A stretch of 64,000 nt of DNA from JAHIKV01 sp963733145 (GTDB lineage: Bacteria; Planctomycetota; Planctomycetia; Pirellulales; Thermoguttaceae): the NCBI GenBank assembly GCA_963733145.1, contig CAVTCJ010000022.1, forward strand, positions 1-64,000, in the 5' to 3' direction. The notes below the pieces were generated by a model. It was not told the origin of the DNA. It was given only the letters and a program-made list of their open reading frames with translations, and made no database searches. Positions 9,837 through 20,770 of this stretch are shown piece after piece (within the stretch, counting starts at the first letter, position 1; every line of letters begins with the position of its first letter). The translations under genes and the position numbers were made by a program.

Positions 9837-9890
9837 TGTCTCGTAAATGAGGTGTCTTATTTTGCGGAGAATAGTGGAGTTGGGTGCCAC
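9833..9890. repeat. Half copy of the TAGTGTCTC-ended family E element
   Basis: TAGTGTCTCGTAAATG and the following TGTCTTATTTTGC...AGTTGGGTGCCACT match the reverse complement of the right half of the complete element at 36993-37154. It starts within the last codon and stop of the transposase remnant. Confidence 0.75.
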
Positions 9891-9936
9891 TTCAATTACC
9901 GCCTAAAGGCGGAACCACGAACGCTGGAACGTGCCG

Positions 9937-10763
9937 CTATCGCTTGACGCCCTTTTCGTAAACGCTCGGCGTGGATTCGCTCCAGCCGACCAGCGGCACG
10001 TCGGGGGCCATGATGAAGAGTTCCACGCGGCGGTTCTGCTGCCGGCCTTGGGAGCTGGCGTTCGAGGCGATCGGCTGGCAGGGGCCGAAGCCGGCGACGG
10101 CCATCCGCTGCTCGGGCAATCCGGCCCGCTTCAGGCGGTCGGCCACGGCCAGAGCGCGGGCCGCGCTGAGGTGGAAGTTGTTGGGATATTTCTCGCGGAC
10201 CGCCCGGTCGGCGACCAACTGGTTGTCGGTGTGCCCGGCCACCATGATCTTCAGGTTACCGGCGGCGGGCGAGCGGAGCACGCGGACCAGGTCGTCGAGG
10301 AGCCGCCCGGCGCCGGGTTTGAGGACCGCCTCGCCGCTGTCGAAGAGGATGTCGGTGTCGAGCTTGCTGACGCCCGTCTCGGGATCGAATTGCAGGCTGG
10401 GATGACGGCGCGAAAGCTCGACGAGTTGGCGGCTCAGCTCCGGAGGCATCCGGCCGCCGCCGAAGGCCATGTCCTGGAATTGCTGGTACAGCCCGTCGCG
10501 TTCGCGGCTATAGGTTTCCAACTCCCGTTTATCGAGGGCGGAGCGCTCCTGCATCAGGGCGAGCTGTTTTTCGTCGCGGATGACGCGGTCTTCGATGGTC
10601 CGGCCGTGCCGGCGGAGGTTCTCGATTTCGGCCAGTTGCGCCGGTTCTGTTCGGCCAGGGCCTGATTTTGGGCCTGCACGGCGTTCCATTCCGTGATCGG
10701 CGCGAGCTTGCAGCCGGAGAACAAGACGGCCCCGCAGAAAAGCAGCCCGAACGACGTTCGCAT
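9937..10763 (-). CDS. OmpA-family peptidoglycan-binding lipoprotein (frame interrupted once)
   Basis: An outer-membrane-type lipoprotein of about 275 residues. A lipobox signal peptide (LLFCGAVLFSGCKLA) is followed by a coiled coil (AQLAEIENLRRH...DKRELETYSRER) and a carboxy-terminal OmpA-like domain. That domain has TDILFDSGEAVLKPGA, VAGHTDNQ, the peptidoglycan-contacting NFHLSAARALAVADRL and QNRRVELFI. The frame changes near 10643 between AEQNR and AQLAEIEN; one missing G would explain it and fits the length remainder. It is downstream of the HTH/membrane protein gene with 33 bases between them, so the two are probably co-transcribed. Likely role: linking the envelope to peptidoglycan. Confidence 0.8.
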
Positions 10764-10796
10764 GATTCGACTCCTTTCGAATCGGTAGTTGCCGCG

Positions 10797-11999
10797 TTAT
10801 CCTTCGATCCAGTGCAGGATCGTGTCCATCAAACCGCTGTTGACCGTGAACGGCTCGTGCCAGCTCCACATGTTCCGCAGCAGGTCGAACATCATCATGC
10901 CGCAGAGCATCAGCAGGAAGACGCACACGGCCAGGCCGGCGATCTGCCATCCGCTGTAAGGCGGCTCGAACGAGTAGGCCGAGGGCTGCATCAGCGGGGC
11001 GCCTTCGGCGGCCGCGCCCGGCTGGCCGCCCAGGAGCGGCGCGCCGGCCAGCGGCGAGGCGCCGCCCATATCCAGCGCGGGCTGCGCGGAAAGGTCTTCG
11101 TCGAGCATGGCCGCCATCGACACGCCGGCGCCGCCGCCGACCATGGTCGCCGACTCGTCTCCCTCGGTGTCCAGGGCGATGACTTGCGATCCGCTCTCCG
11201 AATCCTCGCTGTCGGCGACTTCCTCCAACGGGGTCAGCATGAATTCTTCTTCGTCGGTTTTCAGCATAGCGGCCGAATCGTCGGAGGCCGGCTTGTCCGT
11301 GGTCAGCATGTCTTCCTCGCCGAGTTCCAGCGATTCCTCGGAAGTGCCCAGGTTGACCGGCGTTTCCAGCGAGAAGCCGCTGTCTGAAGGGTCGATCAGC
11401 GAAATGCCGCTGTCGCCGCCGATGGACAAACCGCTCCCCTTGCTGCTGCCGCCGAGCACCAGATTGTCGTCTTCCAGAGTCTTGCTGTCGCCGAGATCGA
11501 CGAAGGAGCTGTCCCCGCCCGGCGCCGGCTTCCCCTCGAGCATCAGGGTGCTGTCATCGAGGGTCAGGTCCTCCTCCAAGGTCAGGTCCAACTCCTCGAA
11601 CTTCGCCGACGAGCCGGGCGTGGGCTTCGGCGGCGGGGTCTTCGAGGTGGCTGGGGTCTTCGACGATTGATCGGCGATCTCGATGTCGCTGTCGGCCAGC
11701 CGGATGTCGCTGTCCGGCACGATCTGCGCGGCGCCGTTCATGCCGATCACGGTTCCCGACAGGCCCGGATCGGATTGGCCCAGTTCGACCTCGCTGAGCA
11801 GCACGTCGCCGCCTTCTTCCTCCGGAGCAGCCGGGCCGGACGCGGCGACCATTTTGTCGATGTCTTCCGCCTTGAACTTCCAGTCGGCGCCGTCGCGGTA
11901 GCCGTGCAGCTCGTGGTTGGTCAACATCTTCTTGATTTCGTCCACGCTCTTGCCGAGCAGCTTGGCGGTCTCTGCGCTGTTGTAGTACTTCTGTGCCAT
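10797..11999 (-). CDS. Excisionase-type HTH protein with acidic linker and C-terminal membrane anchor
   Basis: A 400-residue protein with three parts. Residues 1-55 (YYNSAETAKLLGKSVDEIKK, then GYRDGADWKFKAEDIDKMV) form a MerR/excisionase-type winged HTH (HTH_17). Residues about 60-330 are very acidic and Ser/Asp/Glu-rich with repeated short motifs such as DSDIxLADSD and DLTLDDSTL. Residues about 345-375 form a hydrophobic segment (IAGLAVCVFLLMLCGMMMF). The family is common in planctomycetes but has no established function. The arrangement suggests a membrane-tethered DNA-binding or sensor-like protein, or an HTH fold co-opted for another role. Probably co-transcribed with the OmpA-like lipoprotein downstream and the small membrane protein upstream. 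Confidence 0.8.
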   Translation of the reverse strand: MAQKYYNSAETAKLLGKSVDEIKKMLTNHELHGYRDGADWKFKAEDIDKMVAASGPAAPEEEGGDVLLSEVELGQSDPGLSGTVIGMNGAAQIVPDSDIRLADSDIEIADQSSKTPATSKTPPPKPTPGSSAKFEELDLTLEEDLTLDDSTLMLEGKPAPGGDSSFVDLGDSKTLEDDNLVLGGSSKGSGLSIGGDSGISLIDPSDSGFSLETPVNLGTSEESLELGEEDMLTTDKPASDDSAAMLKTDEEEFMLTPLEEVADSEDSESGSQVIALDTEGDESATMVGGGAGVSMAAMLDEDLSAQPALDMGGASPLAGAPLLGGQPGAAAEGAPLMQPSAYSFEPPYSGWQIAGLAVCVFLLMLCGMMMFDLLRNMWSWHEPFTVNSGLMDTILHWIEG

Positions 12000-12015
12000 G
12001 ACGTTCTCGCTTGCC

Positions 12016-12371
12016 TTACCTCTGTTCCAACAACGAGCGGATCTCCTGGGGGAGCGGATTCTCGTTGTTCAAGTCGGTGATTTGCAGGTCCCACTGAATG
12101 TTGCGCACGCTCTTCAAAGTTATCTTGCCGGTCGCCGTCTCGATGTGATAAACACCGATCGCTTTTCGCCGCGGATCAACCACCGTCAGCAGCAAACCTT
12201 TTTCGCCGACGGCGGTCGAGACGACAATCAACTCCGTTCCGGCGGCGGCCGCGGGAACTGTGGGCGCCGCGCGCCGCGTTGGGGATAAACTTCTCCCCGC
12301 TGTTCAGCCACGGCGACGGCCGCCATCACCAGTCCCACGCCCACCAGGGCGCCCAGTATCGTGCGTCCCAT
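12016..12371 (-). CDS. Small membrane-anchored hypothetical protein (frame interrupted)
   Basis: The ATG at 12371 opens MGRTILGALVGVGLVMAAVA, a membrane anchor or uncleaved signal. After about 45 codons the frame ends, and the protein continues in another frame as APTVPAAAAGTELIVVS, then VVDPRRKAIGVYHIETATGK and KSVRNIQWDLQITDLNNEN. At least one indel near 12240-12290 is needed to join them, and the total length is consistent with a protein of about 118 residues. I do not recognise the family. It sits 16 bases upstream of the HTH membrane protein gene on the same strand. Confidence 0.5.
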
Positions 12372-13026
12372 AGTTTACCTCGACTCTAATGTCTGGGGAA
12401 ACTGGGGGCCACAACTTATATTGTAAAAGCCCCGGTTTCCGATGCAAGAAAAATGCCCTACAGGGGGGAAATAATCCGGCTGTCCATGCGGCCGGTCGTG
12501 ACGATTATAACACCACAGCCCGCCCGCCGCGCCGGGCTAAACCCTTGAAATACAGGATTTTCCGCTCTCGACGAGTATAGGCGGAGTGTCGCGCGGGCGG
12601 AGTGTACTCGCGGCGATAGGCCGAAACAAGGCCAAGTTACACGCCACCCATGCGGCGGGGATTGCGATGGTTCCACTGTCAAAATGGCCGTTTGGGGCCG
12701 GCCCAACAGCTATTTTCAGGCTCTTTCAGGTGGTATGATGTCCTCGTCGCGAATCTCGAAGACGATTCAATCCCTGACAGCAGAACTCGTTCTCGCATCA
12801 ACGGATGCAAGCAAAACGGATTTCCCTGCAATTTTTTCGGCCGCTGAGACTCTAACCCGGATTATTCATAAACGTCATCCTGAGCGCAGCGAAGGATCTC
12901 CGATGCGCCGCAAACAGCCCAGATTTTTCGCTGCGCTCAGAATGACAATGTTCCTTCGTGTTTATGAATAATCCGGGCTAATGTGTTGGCGGGAAATGGA
13001 ATTGGATTTCACGGCATCAGCGCACG
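12372..13026. other. Intergenic region, no gene seen
   Basis: Between divergent genes. It contains one family D element (12853-12980). The remainder, including a GC-rich CCGCCCGCCGCGCCGGGC stretch near 12518, shows no supported gene. Confidence 0.6.
12853..12980. repeat. Family D palindromic element (128 bp)
   Basis: TAACCCGGATTATTCATAAA at the left end and ATGAATAATCCGGGCTA at the right are inverted repeats; the core carries GTCATCCTGAGCGCAGCG and its partner. The same length as the copies at 14935 and 48007. No target duplication flanks it. Confidence 0.9.
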
Positions 13027-14344
13027 ATGGAGACGTCACTCATGTTCAAGTGCATCATCTTGGCTGTTTTTATACTGCTGCAGAACGGCCTTTCCGCGAC
13101 GGCTGGCGAAAGTGAGAAGTTGGTGTTCGAGGGCAAGGTCGAATCGATCGATATTTCCCCGCTTCCGAATTCCATGCTCAACTTCGTTGTCACGATGCGC
13201 GTGAATCGTGTCCTCAAGGGCCATTTCGCCAACAAGAATTTTCAATTCCGCATTCATAGTCCATCGCTGTCAGAACCTGACTGTCGGCGATACGTATACC
13301 GTCGAGGCGCAGCGCACGGCCGACGGCTATACGGTGGATGAAGACCAGTGGACCCGGTCGCGGCCGCGGGACGACAAGCCGCCTGCCGCGCCAAAGCCGC
13401 TCGTGGTCGCGCTCTTCACCGAGGGCCGGGCAGCCGTCATTACGCCCAATCCGGAGAAGCTGAAAAAGTATGGACTGACTATCAAGCAACTGGACGCTTT
13501 AAGGCGGCAACGGTTTGTTCCGGGTGAGTGGAAGGCCGAAATTGCCGGGCGGAAATTCAATCTCGCCGACCTGGCGACGATCTTGGAACGCGATTTGCGG
13601 ATTCCACCGTTTGTAGTTGCTTTGCCCGACGGCCGCGAGGCGCTCATCACGCCTGATGTGAAAAAGGTGGGGCGGTATTTGGTGACGGGCGAGGCCTTCA
13701 TGGATGACGTTCGCGCTCGTCTCGCCAATCCGTTTTTGGATAATCCCGCTGCGGTCGATGTCCTCTCGGGCATTCCCGTGCCTGGCGGACATGTGCCGAA
13801 CTTCTGGAGACCCGACCACATCCACATCAGCACGGGCGAACCGCTCGACAAGTTTGCTAAGGTCGAGATACGGGGCAAACCGGGGCCCCAAGCCGACGAT
13901 CTGCGTTTCATGCGTACTGTTCGCCGGAATCTGAAATCAGGCCTGGAACTGGCCAAAGGAATGTCCCGCGATGAGTTCGAAAAGCAATTCGGGCGGGGCG
14001 AGAAGCAAAAATCGGAACCCGATCCGCACTTCAAAACTGTGGGGCCCTGGATATACAGGTTCAATGGCGGCCGACTGTCGGTTTTTTACAACGAGGAAAC
14101 TTCACGCATCGATTCGATTTGCGCCGAAACCGATTCACCTCTACCGTCCGGCACGCCGCAAGAGTTCATCAAAAAGGCGCGATCGCTGGCGCTCGCCGAA
14201 CGTGCTTTGTTGACGCAATTCTTGTCGAAACGTTATCGCTCTGCCACGCCGCTTGAGAAGGCCGCGCTGAGCGATTTTCTCGACAAAACGGACTCCGACA
14301 TACACTGGACGCCCAAAGAACGACGGGAAATACTCAGCCACTAA
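13027..14344 (+). CDS. Secreted hypothetical protein (frame interrupted once)
   Basis: A protein of about 438 residues. The amino-terminal signal peptide (MFKCIILAVFILLQNGLSATAG) leads into a short beta-rich domain (KLVFEGKVESIDISPLP, NFVVTMRVNRVLKGHF) of the kind found in exported metal- or nutrient-related proteins. Near 13270 the frame shifts by one, and the protein continues with NLTVGDTYTVEAQRTADGY to the stop at 14344. A following region has two similar segments (ALFTEGRAAVITPNPEK and ALPDGREALITPDVKK), which look like an internal repeat. No known family is certain. Its stop overlaps that of the convergent peptidase gene by three bases. Confidence 0.6.
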
Positions 14345-15335
14345 AACTTGAAAATGTTCAGCGCGCTGTCGATCGTCCCCTCTTTCGTCACCAGCCGGGG
14401 CTTTTTCTCGGGGCCTTCAAAGACGAGGTACTGTTTCTTCGCCTTGATGGGCAGCGTCAGCTTGAAGGGCTTGCAGTTGGGAATCGCGGCCACGGCCCGC
14501 TTCGCCCCTTCGTAGAGCGCGTTGCGGGTTTCGGCGAAGGGGTAGAGCATGGCCCGCTCGCGGCCGAGCCCTTTCTTCACCGCCACGGTGACGCACCGTC
14601 GCCGAAGAACTTCCGCGACTCGCGGCAAGTGGCCTCGTCGCCGGACACCATGATCGTGGGCACGCCGAAGTGTCCGGCCAGCGCCGCCACCTGGACCAAT
14701 TCGCCCGACTCCACGCCGTTGTACCAGTAGCGGTTCTCGCCTCGCGAGGACTGGGTGTGGTTCAAGACGCCGTCGGGCGTGCCCATCATGGCGTGTGCGC
14801 CGAGCTGGATGACGCCCGCGAAACTCTCGTCCAGCGGCCAGCCGACGGGCAGATCGGGGTCGGTGGGGTAATGTGCGCCGGGCTGGGAGGTGATGTACTT
14901 CGCGCCCGGCTCCATCAGATGCGGGACGAAGGCCTAGCCCGGATTATTCATAAACACGAAGGAACATTGTCATTCTGAGCGCAGCGAAGAATCTGGGCTG
15001 TTTGCGGCGCATCGGAGATCCTTCGCTGCGCTCAGGATGACGTTTATGAATAATCCGGGCTAGCCCCCGTGGCCGTCGAGGACGATGATCTCGCCCGCCC
15101 CGGCGTCGCGGAGTCCGCGGACCACGGCGGCGATGTCGCCCATCAGATATTCCATCGCCTTTTGGCCCTGGGGCGATTCCTTTTCGCGGGTTTGGGCGAA
15201 CTTGAAGACGCCGCTGGCCCCTTCCAGATCGGTGACGATGTAGATTTTCGGCCCGGCGGCGGCCGCTGTCCCCGCGAATCCCGCGAGAAATAACGCCGCA
15301 GGGAACAACGCGCGGAGAGAATGTCGAAACGACAT
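14341..15335 (-). pseudogene. M55 (DppA-like) D-aminopeptidase, split by a family D element
   Basis: M55 peptidases are zinc D-aminopeptidases. The start at 15335 has GGAGGTG five bases upstream and a signal peptide. The mature start shows the family motif YIVTDLEGASGVF and continues to IIVLDGHGG. There the 128-bp family D element (14935-15062) interrupts the gene; its first three bases supply a stop codon. Beyond it the protein resumes with FVPHLMEPGAKY, GAHAMMGTPDGVLNHT and VSGDEATC. A further one-base loss near 14594 shifts the frame before VTVAVKKGLGRERAM. With two lesions the gene is inactive as read. Confidence 0.8.
14935..15062. repeat. Family D palindromic element (128 bp) inside a peptidase gene
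   Basis: Same ends (TAGCCCGGATTATTCATAAA and its reverse complement) and the same 128-bp length as the copies at 12853 and 48007, but in inverted orientation of the core. Flanks GGCC and CCCC show no target duplication. Confidence 0.92.
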
Positions 15336-15501
15336 GATTGCACCTCCGGCGGGAAATGGTGTTAGCGCGATGGGAGTAGGGAAAAGTCTACAGGGATATT
15401 TCCGGCCGGTCAAGCGAACTACCCCCCCAACGCGGGTGAGATCGAGTCGCGTTGACCCGTTGCGGAGGACTTGTTATAGTCCGCGGCCCGATAAGTTCAC
15501 T

Positions 15502-15580
15502 TAGCCCGCCGTGAATACACGGCGGGCAGAGTTTGGAGCACCGCCAACCTGTGCCTCCGGCGTATTCACCGGGGGCTAAA
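15502..15580. repeat. Hairpin with GTGAATACACGGCGGGC arms
   Basis: AGCCCGCCGTGAATACACGG folds on itself, and a degenerate partner (GGCGTATTCACCGGGGGCT) follows. A related hairpin lies at 50232-50312. Located between the peptidase gene and ccmE. Confidence 0.65.
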
Positions 15581-15653
15581 TAGGCTGTTCCACCGGGAGG
15601 CGACAAGGGGACGCCCCGCCGCCCCGTGAACGGCAACATCTCGGCCTACGGCA

Positions 15654-16228
15654 ATGACAACCGGCAAAAAAATAGCGATCGGAGGCGCGATTGTGGTTGC
15701 CGTGACGGGCTATATGGCCTATCGCGGCGCATCGGCCGGGTGGCAATACTATCTCACCGCTTCCGAGTGTCGGGCCGAAAGTGCATCGCTGATTGGGCAG
15801 CGCCTGCGCGTCAGCGGCCGCATCGCCGCCGGCACGCTCGTCCCCGCTCGCGACCGCTCGCCGGCTTCGTTCGCCTTGGATGCTGACGGAGAAAACCTGC
15901 AGGTCGTCTGTTCAGGTCCGCTGCCCGACAATCTGGCTGAAGGGAGCGCTGTGTTGGTCGAAGGCCGTCTCGACGGCGATGGACTCCTGCATGGCGACAA
16001 GGTGTTGACCCGCTGCGCCAGCAAATACGAAGCGAGGATGCCTGCCTCGGCAGCGGCACCAGGGGGACAGTCCCATTTTCGCGGCGGCAAGGAACTTCCC
16101 AAAGGCAACGTCTCTCGCGCCGCGAAAATTGGGACAGTCCCCTCTCCCGCCGAGAAAATTGGGACAGTCCCCAATTCCTCGGCGACACACACATCCCCTA
16201 AAGTCCCACACCAGCCCGAGGAAACGCC

Positions 16229-16232
<4 letters not shown>
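15654..16232 (+). CDS. ccmE: Cytochrome c heme chaperone CcmE, CXXXY variant, tail made of family A repeats
   Basis: CcmE carries heme covalently in the periplasm and hands it to CcmF for attachment to apocytochrome c. A membrane anchor (KIAIGGAIVVAVTGYMAY) precedes an OB-fold with LRVSGRIAAGTL, NLQVVCSGPLPDNLAEGSAV and VEGRLDGDG. Where proteobacterial CcmE has the heme-binding HxxxY, this protein has CASKY (C-x3-Y), the variant described for archaeal and Desulfovibrio-type CcmE. From about residue 135 to the end the protein is mostly translated family A palindromes (GGQSHFRGGK, AAKIGTVPSPAEKIGTVP). Its TGA overlaps the GTG start of ccmF, indicating one operon. Confidence 0.85.
16060..16172. 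repeat. Family A element within ccmE
   Basis: GGGGGACAGTCCCATTTTCG is followed by two reverse-complement arms (AAAATTGGGACAGTCCCC). It is translated in frame as the carboxy-terminal tail of CcmE. Confidence 0.9.
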
Positions 16233-18411
<2,179 letters not shown>

Positions 18412-18416
18412 CGCAA

Positions 18417-19130
18417 ATGAGAGCTTTTCGACAACCGATGAACGACACCCCGGCGGCAATCCAAGCGACCCGGCTGTCAAAATCCTTCGACGGCCGGACG
18501 GTGCTCGACGCCCTCGACCTGGAGATCGCCGCCGGCGAAACCGTGGCCTTGATCGGCGCCAACGGGGCCGGAAAGACAACCTTGCTGGGCTGCCTGGCGT
18601 CCGTGCTCCGGCCCGACGACGGCGAAGTCCGCTGGTTCGGCCAACTGGCCGGCCGCGATGCGGCGTTGCGCCGTCAGGTCGGCATGTCGGCCCATGAAAG
18701 CGGCCTCTACTGGCACCTCACGCTTCACGAAAACCTGCTCTTCGCGGCCCGGATGAACGGAATCGGCGACGCGCGGCTTCAGGCCGAGCGGTGGCTCGAC
18801 GCGACCGGTTTGACGCCGCATGCGAACCTCCTGCCGACGCGGCTCTCTCGCGGCATGAGGCAGCGGCTGGCCATCGCCCGGGCGTTGATCCACGATCCGC
18901 CCCTTGTCTTGATGGACGAGCCGTTTTCCGCTCTCGACGCCGCGGGCGTCGAGTGGTTGGTGGCCTTGCTCGACGATCTGCACGAGCGCGGACGCACGAT
19001 ATGTTTCGTCACCCACGAACAACAAAAGATCAGTCAGTTGGCCCAGCGTGTATGGGAACTCCGCGACGGAAAAATATACGACGCGACGACAATGCACCGC
19101 GAACCATTCATCCAACAACGCGCGGCATGA
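18417..19130 (+). CDS. ccmA: Heme-exporter-type ABC ATPase CcmA
   Basis: The ATP-binding subunit of the CcmAB(C) complex, which uses ATP to release holo-CcmE. It has Walker A (GANGAGKTTLLG), the signature LSRGMRQRLAIARAL, Walker B (LVLMDEPFSALD) and the H-loop (CFVTHEQ), in a typical 230-residue length. An alternative start at 18438 (MNDTPAAIQATRLSKSF) is equally possible, since neither ATG has a strong ribosome site. It follows ccmF by five bases and precedes ccmB by one, so it belongs to the same operon. Confidence 0.88.
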   Translation: MRAFRQPMNDTPAAIQATRLSKSFDGRTVLDALDLEIAAGETVALIGANGAGKTTLLGCLASVLRPDDGEVRWFGQLAGRDAALRRQVGMSAHESGLYWHLTLHENLLFAARMNGIGDARLQAERWLDATGLTPHANLLPTRLSRGMRQRLAIARALIHDPPLVLMDEPFSALDAAGVEWLVALLDDLHERGRTICFVTHEQQKISQLAQRVWELRDGKIYDATTMHREPFIQQRAA

Positions 19131-19131
19131 C

Positions 19132-19815
19132 ATGGAGGCCGACGTGGCCACACATATCTGGTGGATCATCCAAAAGGACTTGCTTTCGGAATGGCGGAGC
19201 CGCCGGGCTTGGCCGGCCATGATCATGTTGGGCATTGTCGTGGCCGTGGTCTTCTCCGTGCAAATCGAGCTGCCCGCCGAGTACGAGCGGCAGATCGCCT
19301 CCGGCCTGCTCTGGATCGCTATATTTCTGGCCGCGACGATCGGTCTTGACCGATCCTTCGCCCTGGAGCGTGAGGATGGCTGCTGGCAGAGTTTGATGCT
19401 CTATCCGCTCTCGCCGTCGGCCGTATTTCTGGGCAAGCTGGCGGTGAACGTCGTTTGGCTGGCGGTGTTGCAAGCCACGCTGATCCCCTTGTTTACGGTG
19501 CTCACCGACGTGCCGCTGCTGAACCATTTTTGGGCGATGGCCCTGGTCGCTTTGTTGGGAAACGTGGCCATCGCCTCGGCCGGCACATTGCTCGCCGCAG
19601 TGGCCGCGCGGGTGGAAAAGGGGACCAGCCTGACCGCGTTGCTGACGCTGCCGCTGGTGCTGCCCGTGGTGCTCGCCGCGGCCGAAGCCACCCGGCTTCA
19701 GGCCGAAGGCCGGCTCGATGGCGCCTGGTGGGACTGGAATTGCTTGCTGGCCGGCTTTGCGGTGGTTTTTGTCGTGGCCGGCGTGGTGTTGATGGACTTC
19801 GTAGCGGAGGACTAA
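19132..19815 (+). CDS. ccmB: Heme-exporter-type permease CcmB
   Basis: The membrane subunit partnering CcmA. About 227 residues with six predicted membrane helices, starting after an amphipathic end (IWWIIQKDLLSEWRSRRAW). The family stretch GLDRSFALEREDGCWQSLMLYPLSPSA-like is present (about residues 62-88), along with the carboxy-terminal helix VVFVVAGVVLMDFVAED. Start at ATG 19132, one base after the ccmA stop. Confidence 0.88.
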   Translation: MEADVATHIWWIIQKDLLSEWRSRRAWPAMIMLGIVVAVVFSVQIELPAEYERQIASGLLWIAIFLAATIGLDRSFALEREDGCWQSLMLYPLSPSAVFLGKLAVNVVWLAVLQATLIPLFTVLTDVPLLNHFWAMALVALLGNVAIASAGTLLAAVAARVEKGTSLTALLTLPLVLPVVLAAAEATRLQAEGRLDGAWWDWNCLLAGFAVVFVVAGVVLMDFVAED

Positions 19816-19819
19816 TCGT

Positions 19820-20563
19820 ATGATTTCAGCCCCCAATAAACTAAGCGGTAGTCAAAAAGCAACTTGTGGTGCAGGCGTCCCGCCTGCTCCGTGCAGCCGA
19901 GACGGCCGCACCACAAAACACGAAGTTGTTTTTGGCCGACAACTAACCTCCGGCAATCTCCGGCGGGTCTTGTTCCTGGCTATTCCGGCGGCGGCCGTCG
20001 TGTCGGCCGTCGTCTGGCTGGCCCCCACCGAGGCCACGATGGGCAACGTGCAGCGAATTCTCTACGTCCACGTACCAGCCGCCTGGCTCAGCCTGCTCGG
20101 TTTGCTGGTGATGGCCGCCGCGGGGGCGCTGTATCTCCGCACCCGGAACAAGGCTTGGGACCAGTGGTCGCAGGCCGCGGCCGAACTCGGCTGGCTCTGC
20201 TGCGGCTTGACGCTGGCCACCGGCTCGCTCTGGGCCCACGCGGCTTGGGGAACCTGGTGGACCTGGGACCCGCGACTCACCGCGACCTTCATTCTGTGGA
20301 TGATCTACTCGGGCTGCCTGATCCTGCGCAGCCAGGTGGACGACCCCCGGCGACGGGCTCGGCTGAGCGCGGTCTTCGCGTTGGTCGGAACACTGGACGT
20401 GCCGCTGGTGATCGTGGCGGTGCGCTGGTTCCGCGGCATCCATCCGCCGACCGTGACGATGGAGCCGGCCATGCGAATGGCGCTGGGAATGAGCATCGCC
20501 GCTTTCACGGTGTTGTTCTGCGTGCTGCTGGTGTGGCGGCGGTCGCGGTTGCGGGAGAGCTAA
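19820..20563 (+). CDS. ccmC: Heme-handling protein CcmC with repeat-derived N-terminus
   Basis: CcmC loads heme onto CcmE at the outer face of the membrane. Six membrane helices are visible, with the WWD-type motif WGTWWTWDPRLTATFILW and the conserved histidines of VQRILYVHVPAAW and IHPPTVTMEP. The first 45 residues (about 19850-19945, CGAGVPPAPCSRDGRTTKHE) do not belong to the family and are translation of a palindromic repeat. The family-like sequence begins around RRVLFLAIPAAAVV, so the native start may have been displaced by the insertion. ccmD, ccmG and ccmH are not seen. Confidence 0.85.
   Translation: MISAPNKLSGSQKATCGAGVPPAPCSRDGRTTKHEVVFGRQLTSGNLRRVLFLAIPAAAVVSAVVWLAPTEATMGNVQRILYVHVPAAWLSLLGLLVMAAAGALYLRTRNKAWDQWSQAAAELGWLCCGLTLATGSLWAHAAWGTWWTWDPRLTATFILWMIYSGCLILRSQVDDPRRRARLSAVFALVGTLDVPLVIVAVRWFRGIHPPTVTMEPAMRMALGMSIAAFTVLFCVLLVWRRSRLRES
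19850..19945. repeat. Family F inverted repeat at the start of ccmC
   Basis: AAGCAACTTGTGGTGC pairs with GCACCACAAAACACGAAGTT. Its right end (CGAAGTTGTTTTTGGCCGAC) matches the reverse complement of the left end of the element at 50335-50440. Confidence 0.75.
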
Positions 20564-20610
20564 ATATCAGTGTTTGATTCGGAGGAGTTTATTGATGTTC
20601 AGAAAACTGA

Positions 20611-20692
20611 TGCAACATCTGTTTAGCGGCCGTCGGCACAACGGCCCGTGTACCACCGCTGGCCGACGTACCGTCGGCCGCTAAACAGTTGA
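20611..20692. repeat. Family B hairpin
   Basis: GTTTAGCGGCCGTCGGCAC and its partner CCGTCGGCCGCTAAACAG, in the same extended context (GATGTTCAGAAAACTGATGC before, ATTACTTATC after) as the copy at 7401. Confidence 0.88.
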
Positions 20693-20770
20693 ATTACTTA
20701 TCCGACTATCAATAGTTCTGGCACAAGTAACGGGGCTAAACGACAAAGTGCCCAAATTTGGAACAACATA

